Source of the DNA: Methanobacteriota archaeon
GTDB lineage: Archaea > Thermoplasmatota > Thermoplasmata > RBG-16-68-12
Direction: 5' to 3'
Length of the DNA: 21,637 bases
NCBI GenBank assembly: GCA_005879065.1
Contig: VBLU01000061.1
Location: 1-21,637, forward strand
Below the pieces are notes generated by a model. The model saw nothing but the letters and a program-made list of their open reading frames with translations, was not told the DNA's origin and did no database searches. Position 1 is the first letter of the stretch; every line of letters begins with the position of its first letter. Shown here in pieces: positions 1 through 7,753 of the stretch. The translations under genes were made by a program, and so were the position numbers.

Positions 1-1
1 C

Positions 2-727
2 ATCCCGGTCAAGTTGTACGGGGCGACGGACAGCAAGGACCTGTCCTTTACCACGCTCCACGCGTCCTGCATGACCGCCTTGCGGCGGCCGTATGTCTGC
101 CCGAAGGACAACGTCCCGGTCGAATCGAAGGACATGGTGAAGGGTTATGAGTACGCGAAGGGCCAGTACGTGATTCTGACGGACAAAGACTTCGACGCGG
201 TCCCGCTCGAGGCGAGCAAGGCCCTGGAGGTCCAGGGCTTCGTGGAGTCGGGGGACATCAGCCCGATCCTGCGGGAGCGGAACTATTTCCTCGGCCCGGA
301 GGAGATCAGCCTGAAGCCTTTCGAGTTGTTTCGGCAGGCGCTCATGCGGACCGGCAAGGTCGCGATCGCGCGGGCCGTCCTGTGGAAGAAAGAACAGCTC
401 GTCTCGATCAGCCCGCTGAATGGAGGCCTCGTCCTCACGACGCTGATGTACCAGGACGAGCTCAAAGCGCCGCCGGAGCCGCCGGCGACCCAGCCGGTCG
501 TTATTTCGGACGCGGAGATCGAGTTAGCGCTCCAGCTCATCAAGGCCCTGACGATGGAATTCGACCTGTCGCGTTTCCACGACCGCTACCGGGACGCGCT
601 CATGCAGCTCATCCAGGCAAAGGTGGAGGGCAAGGAACTTCCCGCCGTCACAACGGTCGAGGCGAAGCCCACACAAGACCTGATGGCGGCGTTGAAGGCA
701 AGCCTCGCAGCCGCGAAGGCCGGCTGA
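2..727 (+). CDS. ku: Ku DNA end-binding protein (5' end outside window)
   Basis: Prokaryotic Ku, the homodimeric ring that binds double-strand DNA ends and recruits the LigD-type ligase in non-homologous end joining. The reading frame is open from base 2 and starts with I-P-V-K-L-Y, which matches the beta strand normally found about 15-20 residues into Ku, so the true start lies just upstream of the window. Family marks include the early F-x-x-L-H region, the C-P-K-D stretch, K-G-Y-E-Y-A-K-G-x-Y-V-x-L-T-D, and a C-terminal helical segment ending in an Ala/Lys-rich tail. About 241 residues are visible. The ligase gene starts 4 bases after the stop, so the two are almost certainly co-transcribed. 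The first Cys-containing loop is partly degenerate relative to bacterial Ku, as usual for this region. Family assignment is firm; only the start is missing. Confidence 0.93.
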   Translation: MPVKLYGATDSKDLSFTTLHASCMTALRRPYVCPKDNVPVESKDMVKGYEYAKGQYVILTDKDFDAVPLEASKALEVQGFVESGDISPILRERNYFLGPEEISLKPFELFRQALMRTGKVAIARAVLWKKEQLVSISPLNGGLVLTTLMYQDELKAPPEPPATQPVVISDAEIELALQLIKALTMEFDLSRFHDRYRDALMQLIQAKVEGKELPAVTTVEAKPTQDLMAALKASLAAAKAG

Positions 728-731
728 CCGG

Positions 732-1688
732 ATGCCCTCGTTCGATCCCTACGCGCACCTGATCAAGCCGATGCTCGCCGAAAGTCGCGAGACGCCGTTC
801 GACTCCACCGATCACATCTATGAGCTGAAATGGGACGGGACGCGGGCGATCTGTTTCCGACGCGACAAGCAGCGGTTCCAGAATCGCCGCATGACGTTCA
901 TCGAACAGCGGTACCCGGACCTCAAGGTGCGCACGAAGAAACCCGCGATCCTGGACGGCGAGATCGTGGTCATGTGGGACGGGCGTCCGAGCTTCGAGAA
1001 GCTGCAGGAACGGGAACGGCCGGGCGGGAAGATCCACCAGGACTATCTTGTGAAGACCTTGCCGGCGACATATGTGGCCTTTGACGTCCTGTACATCGGG
1101 ACGGAGAGCGTGATGGGCCAGAACCAGATGGAGCGAAAGGCCCTCCTTCGGGAGGTCCTCGAGGAAGACGACCGGGTGGTCCTGAGCGACTACATCGAGG
1201 CCCGCGGAGTCGACTACTACAACGCGGTCATCGCACGCGGCCTCGAAGGGATCATTGCGAAGCGCACGGACGCACGATACGTCCCGGGGAAGCGAAGCAG
1301 AGACTGGATCAAGATCAAGAAGAAGACGACCCTCGATTGCGTGATCGCCGGCATCACGGCGGGAGAGGGCGAGCGCGAGGACACGTTCGGTTCTCTCATC
1401 CTCGGCGCCTACCACGAAGGATCTCTGTTCCACGTCGGCCGGGTCGGGACGGGCTTCTCCGAGGCCTTCCGCCGTTCCCTCTACCCGCGGCTCGTGGCCC
1501 TACGCCAGGACGAATGTCCGTTCCCCGAGGTGCCGGAGATCGACGCTCACGTGGCCTTCTGGACCCGGCCGGTCCTCGTGGCCGAGGTGCATTTCCTCGA
1601 GTTCTCCAAGGAACACCGTATGCGCGCCCCCTCGTTCTCGCGGATGCGCGAGGACAAGCGTCCGGAAGATTGTATCGTGACGTTCTAG
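732..1688 (+). CDS. ligD: ATP-dependent DNA ligase, LigD ligase-domain type
   Basis: A 318-residue ATP-dependent DNA ligase that seals breaks bridged by Ku. Motif I is K-W-D-G-T-R near residue 33, and Lys33 is the predicted AMP-accepting lysine. The D-G-E-I motif lies near residue 75, an F-D-V-L-Y-I motif near 118, E-G-I-I-A-K near 174, and the W-I-K-I-K-K motif V near 197. An OB-fold domain fills the rest, about 205-318. The length equals the ligase domain of bacterial LigD alone. No primase-polymerase or 3'-phosphoesterase domain is fused, so these would have to be separate genes, perhaps upstream of the window, as in some methanogenic archaea with split NHEJ genes. The ATG lies 4 bases after the ku stop. 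The stop TAG ends the operon, and a new promoter follows. Confidence 0.93.
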   Translation: MPSFDPYAHLIKPMLAESRETPFDSTDHIYELKWDGTRAICFRRDKQRFQNRRMTFIEQRYPDLKVRTKKPAILDGEIVVMWDGRPSFEKLQERERPGGKIHQDYLVKTLPATYVAFDVLYIGTESVMGQNQMERKALLREVLEEDDRVVLSDYIEARGVDYYNAVIARGLEGIIAKRTDARYVPGKRSRDWIKIKKKTTLDCVIAGITAGEGEREDTFGSLILGAYHEGSLFHVGRVGTGFSEAFRRSLYPRLVALRQDECPFPEVPEIDAHVAFWTRPVLVAEVHFLEFSKEHRMRAPSFSRMREDKRPEDCIVTF

Positions 1689-1791
1689 GCGGCCTCTTCC
1701 CGATTGAAAAGAACCCCGTTCTTACACGAGAGTGAGAATCGAATCCGCGGTGTTTTTCTCCGGCAAAGGCAGCGACCGTGATTTCGACTCC

Positions 1792-1797
1792 TTTAAA
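1792..1797 (+). promoter_or_regulatory. TATA-like box of the VOC-protein gene
   Basis: TTTAAA stands out in GC-rich DNA about 43 bases before the ATG at 1837. A start site about 27 bases downstream would leave a leader of roughly 15 bases containing AGGGGA, a possible ribosome binding site. This supports ATG 1837 over the upstream in-frame GTG at 1732. Confidence 0.5.
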
Positions 1798-1836
1798 GGT
1801 CGCGGACGCGGTACGGACCGCAATCAGGGGACCCCC

Positions 1837-2643
1837 ATGGCGAAACTGCAGTTAACGGACGTCGAGATCTTTGTGAAAGACCTGAAGGCGACACGAGCGT
1901 TCTACACGCGAAAGATCGGCCTGAAGGTGCGATCGGCGATGCCGAAGTGGGGCTATCTGGCCCTCGGCGCGACGAAGGGCGGCGAGGATGCGGCCCTGAC
2001 GCCGTGGCAGCCGGTCCCGGAGTGGGGCCAGGAGATGTACGAGTCCCGGTTGAAGATGATCGGCGGCGTCACGGGGATCGGCTTCATCACGAACGACCTG
2101 AAGCGGACGATCGCCGACCTGAAGAAGAAGGGCGTGAAGACCGCGGTTGATGGCGAATCCGAGACGTTCGGGCGCTTCACGGACCCGGCCGGCAACGTCC
2201 TGTTCCTCGCACAGCCCGCGAAGCCGAAGGTCCGCCGGGCCGGAGTGTCGGCCCTCGGGTTCGTGACGGTCGCGTCGCGCGACTCGAAGAAGACGGGCGA
2301 ATTCTTCCGCAAAGTCCTCGGCATGCGTAAGCAGAGGGCGGAGAGCGACGAGGAGGGCTTCGATTCCTACCAGCTGTCGCCGAAGGCGACGGCGATCACG
2401 CCCTTCACGCCGAGGAAAGACATCTACGACAACCCCGCGGACTACGATGCGGACATGGCCCACATCGGCGAGGAGACGGGGATCGGCTTCACGACGAGCG
2501 ACATCTATCGGTTGCAGGAGCAGCTCCTGGCGAAGGGCGTCCGATTCAAGGAGAAGGCGGAGGCCCAGGACTGGGGCGGCATCCGGGCGCGGTTCTTCGA
2601 CCTGGACGACAACGTCTACTCGCTGGTCGAATACAAAGGCTGA
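1837..2643 (+). CDS. Two-domain VOC/glyoxalase-family protein
   Basis: A 268-residue cytosolic protein made of two vicinal-oxygen-chelate (glyoxalase/bleomycin-resistance/dioxygenase) domains. Each begins with the typical strand followed by a helix: V-E-I-F-V-K-D-L-x-x-T-R-A-F-Y near residues 7-21, and L-G-F-V-T-V-x-S-R-D-S-K-K-T-G-E-F-F near 139-156. Each ends with a strand of the D-P-A-G-N or D-L-D-D-N type. These proteins use a divalent metal to act on small electrophiles, or bind and sequester toxic molecules, and the substrate cannot be read from sequence. An in-frame upstream GTG (1732) would add a low-complexity, non-conserved stretch. ATG 1837 is preferred because a purine-rich site and a TATA-like box precede it. 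It stands alone between the ligase and a convergent gene. Confidence 0.8.
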   Translation: MAKLQLTDVEIFVKDLKATRAFYTRKIGLKVRSAMPKWGYLALGATKGGEDAALTPWQPVPEWGQEMYESRLKMIGGVTGIGFITNDLKRTIADLKKKGVKTAVDGESETFGRFTDPAGNVLFLAQPAKPKVRRAGVSALGFVTVASRDSKKTGEFFRKVLGMRKQRAESDEEGFDSYQLSPKATAITPFTPRKDIYDNPADYDADMAHIGEETGIGFTTSDIYRLQEQLLAKGVRFKEKAEAQDWGGIRARFFDLDDNVYSLVEYKG

Positions 2644-2660
2644 GCGGAATTAAGGAAAAG

Positions 2661-2681
2661 AGGCGGACCCTCGGTCCGCCT
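2661..2681. terminator. Hairpin between convergent genes
   Basis: A perfect 9-bp stem (AGGCGGACC / GGTCCGCCT) with a 3-base CTC loop, followed on the plus strand by TTTCGTT. It sits in the 48 bases between the stop of the VOC gene (2643) and the stop of the minus-strand BNR/PKD gene (2692). It can serve as a terminator or 3'-end structure for either transcript. Confidence 0.6.
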
Positions 2682-2691
2682 TTCGTTCGGC

Positions 2692-4701
2692 CTATGGGTC
2701 CTTCGGAGGCGCCGGCGGAAAGCTCATGTCGAGAGGATCCGAATCCCGCGGTGGCGGAGGCGGCTGGGCCTGACGCTCGGCAGAAGGCCTTCCGGACTCT
2801 TTTTCATTCCGCTTCCGTCTCCCCCAGGCCATCCAGCCCAGCAGGATCACGGCGATCGTGAGGACCGCGACGATTCCCGCGAGGATCTCGATCCAACCGA
2901 GGAGCGGACTCGATCGGACGGTCACATGGAAACTCGAGGTCGCCGAATTTCCCGCCGCGTCCGTTACGGTCAACGTGGCCTGATAGACCCCGGGGTGGGC
3001 GTAGACATGGTTCGCGGTCGCCGTGCTTGCCGACGATCCATCGCCGAAATCCCAGGCGTATGAGACGACCCCGACGTTGTCCGTCGATGCGGAGGCGTCG
3101 AAGAAGAGCGACTGGGTTTCGTCCACGCTGCGGTCCCCGCCGCCCAAGGGGACGGGGGCCTTTGTGTCCCGAACCGTGACGGTCATCGTGGACATTGCGC
3201 TGTTCCCCGAGTAGTCCCAGACGGTCAGAGCCGCGGTGTACATGCCCGCATTCGCATAGGTGTGGCTCCCAGTCGACCCGGTGGCTCCCGAACCGTCCCC
3301 GAAGTCCCAAGCATAGCTCGCGATTCCGAGGTTGTCCGTGGATGCGCTCGCGTTGAAAACGATCGCGGCGCCCTGGTCTCCTGTCGATCCTGCGCCGGGT
3401 CTTGAGACGGGGGCGACCACGTCGAGTACGGTCCCGTAGACGTCCTGGCCGGAACCTCTCGTATCGAACCAAGCCGCAAAGACGTCACCGGTGGAATCGA
3501 TGCCGACAGTCGGCTGAAACTGACTTGCCGCGGAGGAATCGTCGTTCAGTTTCACATTCGCGGACCACGTCAGGCCGTCCAACGACGTGGAGGCGTAGAT
3601 GTCGACGTTCGTCGAGCCTCCGGTTCTCATATCGGCCCAGGCGACGACGATTTTCCCGCCGTTCGCGGCCAGGGACGGTTGGAGCTGCCAAACGGGTCCC
3701 ACGTCATCATTGACCTTTACGTTGGCGCCAAACGAAACGCCCCCGTTCGTCGACCGAGCGGCGTAGATGTCCGGGGCAGTAGTCCCGCTCCTGTAGTCGG
3801 TCCAAGCGACGTAGATGGCCCCCGCGCGATCGATGGCAAGTGTGGGTTCCTGCTGTGCGACGCTGCCGCTATCGTCGTTCACCCATGCGGTGCTAGGATA
3901 GATCCAGCTGCCGCCCCGATTCGTCGATCGAGCGGCATAGATGTCCGTGCCCCTCCCAACGAGCCGAGCGTCCCTCCAGACCACGTGGACATCTCGGTTC
4001 GCGGCGACCGCGATTGCGGGAGCCCCTTGTTCCGCAGCGCCGGCGTCGTTATTCACCCGAGAGCTTGGGTTGAAACTCAGGCCGCCGTCCGTGGAGTTGG
4101 CGTAGTAGATGTCCGGATTCCCGGCGACCCGGGTGTCCGTCCAGACCGCATGGATGAGCATCGGATCGACCGGGTCGACCGCGATACGAACCTCCGTCTG
4201 GGCGTTCGTGGTGACGAGATTCACGAGGACATTGGGCGAGAAGCTCTGACCTCCGTTCGTCGACCGGGAGAACCAGATGTCTTGGTTCCCACTTCGACCG
4301 TCGACCCAAGCGATCGAGATGTTGTTCCCGCTGTCTAGGGCAAGAGACGGATTCGTTTGAGCGAAGGCGGTCGCATCGTTGTTCACCCGAACCGGAGGAG
4401 TCCAGGTCCGGCCGTTCGCCGATTTCGTGAAGAAGACATCCGTCCCCGTCGTCGGGCCGGCCCAACCGGCGAAGGCGAGGTACGCGACGCCGTCCGAACC
4501 GACGGCGATGGAGGGGTTCCCGGCCGTATACGCCGGCGTCTGCGTGATCATCACGTTCGGTCCGAAGTGCGGTGTCGCGGGAGCCGCGGCGGCCGCGGAG
4601 TTGAACACCGCGAGGACAGCGACCGTAAGGAGAGCGATCACCGCGATGATGGGAACCATTCGACGAATTGAACCAACGCGAGCCAGGGCCAGACGAATCA
4701 T
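2692..4701 (-). CDS. Secreted, membrane-anchored BNR-propeller and PKD-domain protein
   Basis: A 669-residue surface protein. Residues 1-40 hold an N-terminal hydrophobic signal segment after a basic start. Residues 50-425 form a sialidase-like beta-propeller with six regularly spaced Asp-box motifs of the S-x-D/N-G-G-x-S-F/W type at about 94, 147, 203, 259, 317 and 373. Between them are repeated A-W-x-D-x-R and D-I-Y strands. Two PKD domains follow (about 428-510 and 512-596), each with the W-D-F-G-D-G core. One transmembrane helix (602-627) and a short basic, proline-rich cytoplasmic tail end the protein. The propeller may bind glycans or proteins. No clear sialidase active-site arginine triad was identified, so enzyme activity is not claimed. 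Such proteins are common cell-surface components in Thermoplasmatota. The ATG is preceded by its own TATA-like box. Confidence 0.85.
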   Translation of the reverse strand: MIRLALARVGSIRRMVPIIAVIALLTVAVLAVFNSAAAAAPATPHFGPNVMITQTPAYTAGNPSIAVGSDGVAYLAFAGWAGPTTGTDVFFTKSANGRTWTPPVRVNNDATAFAQTNPSLALDSGNNISIAWVDGRSGNQDIWFSRSTNGGQSFSPNVLVNLVTTNAQTEVRIAVDPVDPMLIHAVWTDTRVAGNPDIYYANSTDGGLSFNPSSRVNNDAGAAEQGAPAIAVAANRDVHVVWRDARLVGRGTDIYAARSTNRGGSWIYPSTAWVNDDSGSVAQQEPTLAIDRAGAIYVAWTDYRSGTTAPDIYAARSTNGGVSFGANVKVNDDVGPVWQLQPSLAANGGKIVVAWADMRTGGSTNVDIYASTSLDGLTWSANVKLNDDSSAASQFQPTVGIDSTGDVFAAWFDTRGSGQDVYGTVLDVVAPVSRPGAGSTGDQGAAIVFNASASTDNLGIASYAWDFGDGSGATGSTGSHTYANAGMYTAALTVWDYSGNSAMSTMTVTVRDTKAPVPLGGGDRSVDETQSLFFDASASTDNVGVVSYAWDFGDGSSASTATANHVYAHPGVYQATLTVTDAAGNSATSSFHVTVRSSPLLGWIEILAGIVAVLTIAVILLGWMAWGRRKRNEKESGRPSAERQAQPPPPPRDSDPLDMSFPPAPPKDP

Positions 4702-4736
4702 TTGGGGTCGCTCCGGGCATCCCGGTTCTCACACGG

Positions 4737-4745
4737 CTATTTAAT
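4737..4745 (-). promoter_or_regulatory. TATA-like box of the BNR/PKD gene
   Basis: Read on the minus strand this is ATTAAATAG, centred about 40 bases before the ATG at 4701. It predicts a leader of around 13 bases. It lies in the divergent region shared with the membrane-protein gene to the right. Confidence 0.5.
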
Positions 4746-4882
4746 CGAGACGAGACGATTTTCGAATTCGAAAACGACGAATCCGAGCGGGGCATGCGTC
4801 TCGCAAGAGGTCCTCCGGTCGCTCGCCTCCTTCCGATAGCTTCATTCCGCAAAGGCACTTTGGCCCGGTTCGAGGGAGGAGT

Positions 4883-5992
4883 TTGGGGGAGCGTCGGCGA
4901 CCCGCGCCAGCCGGGACATCGACCTCGGCGATCACAGGCATTCCCGGGTCACTGACCTTGGCGGAACGGTTCATCATCGGCTTCCGCCTGCCGTACATTC
5001 TCGGCTGCATCCTGGTCGGATTCGTTCTGTTCGGGATCCTCAATACGGTTTTGTCCAAATACGTGGAGACGACGGATCTCTGGCGGGCCGTCATATTCGC
5101 CTTGTCGCCGCAGAGCCTCGCCCAAAGTGCCCTCTTCGCATATTCGTTCTACGCGCCCCGATACATGAGGACAAAGCTTCTCGAAGCCGGGCGCTCGCTC
5201 CCTGCTCTGATGCCGGAAAAGGACGAGGGATTCCGCAAGACGTTCACGGGCGTCTCCGCCGTTCGGCCCCAGGTGGCCACGTGGATCGTTTTCCTGGCGG
5301 CCCTCCTCCTTGCGCTCAGCGTGCCCGTCGCGTTCGGGGGGCCCTCCCCCTTTCGGTTCAATACCGACTCGGCCTTCTCGCTTTTGGAATTTCTTGCGAC
5401 GATCGTCGACGTCGTGAGCCTCGCGGTGATTTCGCTCGCCCTGTCCTCCGTCGTGTGGACGTACTGGAGCCTCTCGAAGGGGATGCTGCGATTCAGCTCG
5501 GCCCCCTTGGAGTTGCGGCCGTACTACGAGGACCCCTTCCTAGGATTGAGGCCGATCGGTTCGCTCGCGCTCTCCCTGGCGACGGTCTATTTCGGTTTCA
5601 TCGCCCTCTTCATGCTCTCGCTCCTCACGTCGTCCTCGACGCCGTCACTCGGCGATGTTGTGGGCGTGGGAGGCTTTCTCTTTGGCCTGATCCTCCTTGG
5701 CTTGTTCCTCTTCTTCTTGCCGCTTTCGAAGCTGCACGGACGCATGATCGCGGAAAAGAAGATCGCGAGGGCGACTCTGAATCCCAAGTTGCAAACGCTC
5801 TTCCAGGAATCGCCGAATGCCGCTTCCGACGACGTCGCCCAGGTTCTCCGCCTGGACATGATGGATCGGAAGGTCGCTGGCATGGCTCTCTGGCCCTATG
5901 ACATCGGAATCCTAGGACGGCTCTCGGTCATCGCGGCCTCCGTGACCGCGATCTTGATCTCACGTATCATCGCCCTGGTCTTCCACATCTAA
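4883..5992 (+). CDS. Multi-spanning membrane protein of unknown function
   Basis: An integral membrane protein of up to 369 residues whose family I do not recognise. About seven hydrophobic segments are visible, near residues 35-58, 82-95, 132-153, 165-190, 222-248, 258-282 and 342-366. A soluble loop at about 96-130 and a charged cytoplasmic loop at about 285-335 contain a P-L-S-K-L-H-G-R-M stretch. The loop before the fifth helix has the unusual L-R-P-Y-Y-E-D-P-F-L-G-L-R-P sequence. The start is uncertain: TTG 4883 follows the purine-rich GAGGGAGGAG at very short spacing, and other in-frame TTG/CTG codons lie before the first helix (about 4955-4960). It is flanked by unrelated genes, so context gives no clue to its job. 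Confidence 0.65.
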   Translation: MGERRRPAPAGTSTSAITGIPGSLTLAERFIIGFRLPYILGCILVGFVLFGILNTVLSKYVETTDLWRAVIFALSPQSLAQSALFAYSFYAPRYMRTKLLEAGRSLPALMPEKDEGFRKTFTGVSAVRPQVATWIVFLAALLLALSVPVAFGGPSPFRFNTDSAFSLLEFLATIVDVVSLAVISLALSSVVWTYWSLSKGMLRFSSAPLELRPYYEDPFLGLRPIGSLALSLATVYFGFIALFMLSLLTSSSTPSLGDVVGVGGFLFGLILLGLFLFFLPLSKLHGRMIAEKKIARATLNPKLQTLFQESPNAASDDVAQVLRLDMMDRKVAGMALWPYDIGILGRLSVIAASVTAILISRIIALVFHI

Positions 5993-6066
5993 GCGAGACA
6001 CCGGGCGCCGGCTCGGGGATCTACTCTTCCCTCGGTCCACAATCTGGCCGCGGTCACGCAGCCTTA

Positions 6067-6993
6067 ATGCCTCGTCGTCGTTTGCCCGGCGGGACTCGAA
6101 TGGCGGGTGGAGAGGTTGTCATCGAGACGTTCGATTCTCAAGTGCTGAAGGGGAATCCGCTCAAGGATCCGACCCGTCGGGACGTGGCCATCTATCTTCC
6201 CCCGAAGTACGATCCGCGAAAGCGGTATCCCGCGGCGTATGGGATCGTCGGGTACACCGGGACCGGGAAATCCCTCTTCGGGGTCGACCCGTTGGGAGAG
6301 GACCTGAAGACGAAACTGGATCGCCTCATCCGAACCGGGAAGATGGGGGCTATGATCGTCCCGATGGTCGACTGCTTCACTCGCGTCGGCGGCAACCAGT
6401 ACATCAATTCGACCGCGACGGGGCAGTACGATGACTACCTGCGCCACGAAATCGTCCCTCACGTCGAATCGAAGTACCGCGTTTCCCGGCGTGGGATTTG
6501 GGGGAAGTCCTCCGGAGGCTACGGCTCGATCGTCCAGGGGATGCTCCATCCGGACACCTGGTCGGCCCTCGCGGATCATTCGGGAGACGCCCTCTTCGAG
6601 TACTGCTACACGACCGACTTCCCGAAGGCGCTCGCGGCGTTTCGGGAGCACGACGGTCCCGCGAAATGGCTCCAATGGTTCTGGCGGCAGCCGAACCGCC
6701 GCCTGAGAGAAATGGAGCCCGTGTTGAACACGATCGGCATGGCCGCGCACTATTCGCCGAATCCGAAGAGCCGGGAGCTCGGAATTGACTTCCCCTTCGA
6801 CCTGGAGACCGGCGAATGGCGTCCCGAGGTGTGGGCCCGATGGCGGCGCTGGGATCCCGTGAACATGGTCGATCGGTACGCCCCTCGGCTCCGTCGCCTG
6901 CCGCACGTGTACAAGGAGTTCGACGACACGCACTCCGACATCGACTATCGATATGACGTCAGCTTGCCGCTCCTGTCGAAGGCGCTCGGGTAG
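6067..6993 (+). CDS. Alpha/beta-hydrolase esterase (esterase D / enterochelin-esterase type)
   Basis: A cytosolic serine hydrolase of the putative-esterase family (PF00756 type). The opening strands R-R-D-V-A-I-Y-L-P-P-x-Y and the Y-P-A-A-Y-G-I-V-G segment near residues 38-62 are typical. The nucleophile elbow is G-K-S-S-G-G at 146-151, making Ser148 the likely catalytic residue. A histidine in F-D-D-T-H-S-D near 289 is the probable triad base. Likely substrates are small carboxylic or thioester compounds; none can be named. An internal ATG at 6100 (residue 12) would remove a basic, non-conserved leader and is an equally plausible start. It lies in the same direction as the membrane protein 75 bases upstream, but no shared role is evident. 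Confidence 0.82.
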   Translation: MPRRRLPGGTRMAGGEVVIETFDSQVLKGNPLKDPTRRDVAIYLPPKYDPRKRYPAAYGIVGYTGTGKSLFGVDPLGEDLKTKLDRLIRTGKMGAMIVPMVDCFTRVGGNQYINSTATGQYDDYLRHEIVPHVESKYRVSRRGIWGKSSGGYGSIVQGMLHPDTWSALADHSGDALFEYCYTTDFPKALAAFREHDGPAKWLQWFWRQPNRRLREMEPVLNTIGMAAHYSPNPKSRELGIDFPFDLETGEWRPEVWARWRRWDPVNMVDRYAPRLRRLPHVYKEFDDTHSDIDYRYDVSLPLLSKALG

Positions 6994-7064
6994 GCTGTCG
7001 ATCGCCCCTCGGGAGCGCGCGGGAATGCTCGAACGGTGGACGGCGGATGCACGGAGCCGAATGG

Positions 7065-7072
7065 TTTTTAAT
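7065..7072 (+). promoter_or_regulatory. A/T-rich TATA-like box before the Lrp-type regulator
   Basis: TTTTTAAT, within an A/T-rich run at 7065-7079, is the only such stretch in the 235-base gap after the esterase gene. A start near 7096 would give a leader of about 130 bases before the ATG at 7229. Confidence 0.45.
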
Positions 7073-7088
7073 GAAAATAGATGTTGAA

Positions 7089-7112
7089 GCCTCCGTGAGG
7101 GAGAATGGAGGC
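7089..7112. promoter_or_regulatory. Inverted repeat at the predicted start of the regulator transcript
   Basis: GCCTCC at 7089-7094 is mirrored by GGAGGC at 7107-7112 with 12 bases between. It sits just after the TATA-like box and over the expected transcription start. This is where an autoregulating Lrp-family protein would block RNA polymerase. It could equally be an RNA hairpin. Function is inferred. Confidence 0.35.
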
Positions 7113-7228
7113 GCGAAAGGTCGTCAGACTGCCTTGTTTCAGTAACACGGGCGTCACGCTCGCGGCGGATTCTCCACGCAGCCGGATCGCCGTCCCGTGG
7201 TCCGAACGGTGCGCGGGGGCGAGATGAG

Positions 7229-7732
7229 ATGGCCCTCCCCGCCTCCGGGCAGAAGCCGAAGAGGGCCGCGTCGTTGAAGCACGTCGAACCGCCGGACCGC
7301 ATCATCCTGGCCAAGCTCCAGAAGGACGATAAGATCAGCTTGGGCGACCTCGCCCGGATGACGGGGCTTGCCTCTTCGTCGGTCCACTACCGGATCAAGC
7401 GGCTCGAGGACGAGGGTGTGATCAAAGGCTACCGGGCGATCGTCGACCCGGTGAAACTCGGATACGACATCCTCGCGGTGAGCTTCATTCGTTCGAAATA
7501 CGACCCGCGAACGTACGAGCGGCTGGGCAGGGCCCTGTCCCGGATCCCGGGCGTCTGGGCCGTCTACTTCCTCATGGGCGACATGGACTACGTCGTCCTG
7601 ATCCGCGCGAAGAACCGCTTGGACCTGAACCGCATCGTCTACAAATTGATCTCGATGAAGGACATCGAGCGGTCCGACACGCGGATGGTGATGGAGCGGA
7701 TCAAGGAAGATATCGCGGTGCCGACGGACTGA
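7229..7732 (+). CDS. Lrp/AsnC-family transcriptional regulator
   Basis: A 167-residue DNA-binding regulator. A winged helix-turn-helix spans about residues 22-72: D-R-I-I-L-A-K-L-Q-K-D, then L-x-D-L-A-R-M-T-G-L-A-S-S-S-V-H-Y-R-I-K-R-L-E, with the E-G-V-I-K-G-Y wing boundary. It is followed by a Lrp/AsnC ligand-binding (RAM) domain at about 75-160, with V-W-A-V-Y-F-L-M-G-D-M-D-Y-V-V-L-I as the characteristic strand pair. Family members form octamers or other oligomers and sense amino acids or related small molecules. The effector here is unknown. The ATG at 7229 directly follows an overlapping alternative ATG in another frame. The gene is monocistronic, convergent with the next one and 22 bases apart. 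A dyad in its leader may be its own operator. Confidence 0.88.
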   Translation: MALPASGQKPKRAASLKHVEPPDRIILAKLQKDDKISLGDLARMTGLASSSVHYRIKRLEDEGVIKGYRAIVDPVKLGYDILAVSFIRSKYDPRTYERLGRALSRIPGVWAVYFLMGDMDYVVLIRAKNRLDLNRIVYKLISMKDIERSDTRMVMERIKEDIAVPTD

Positions 7733-7753
7733 GACCCGGTGGAGTTGGCTGTC

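Noticed and set aside
1732..1836. Upstream in-frame extension of the VOC protein from GTG 1732.
   Set aside because: The extension is low-complexity, contains the TATA-like box, and lacks a ribosome binding site; ATG 1837 begins at the first domain strand.
3679..4338. Long open frame (219 codons) opposite the BNR/PKD gene.
   Set aside because: It is antisense to a clear repeat protein, has Arg/Asp/Pro-rich shadow composition, and its apparent repeats mirror the Asp-box repeats on the other strand.
7105..7227. A 40-codon frame beginning ATG-GAG-GCG just before the Lrp-type regulator, ending 1 base before its ATG.
   Set aside because: It lies after the TATA-like box and could be a leader peptide. 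It has no clear ribosome binding site, has Arg-rich composition like random GC-rich frames, and overlaps the inverted repeat. Conservation would be needed.
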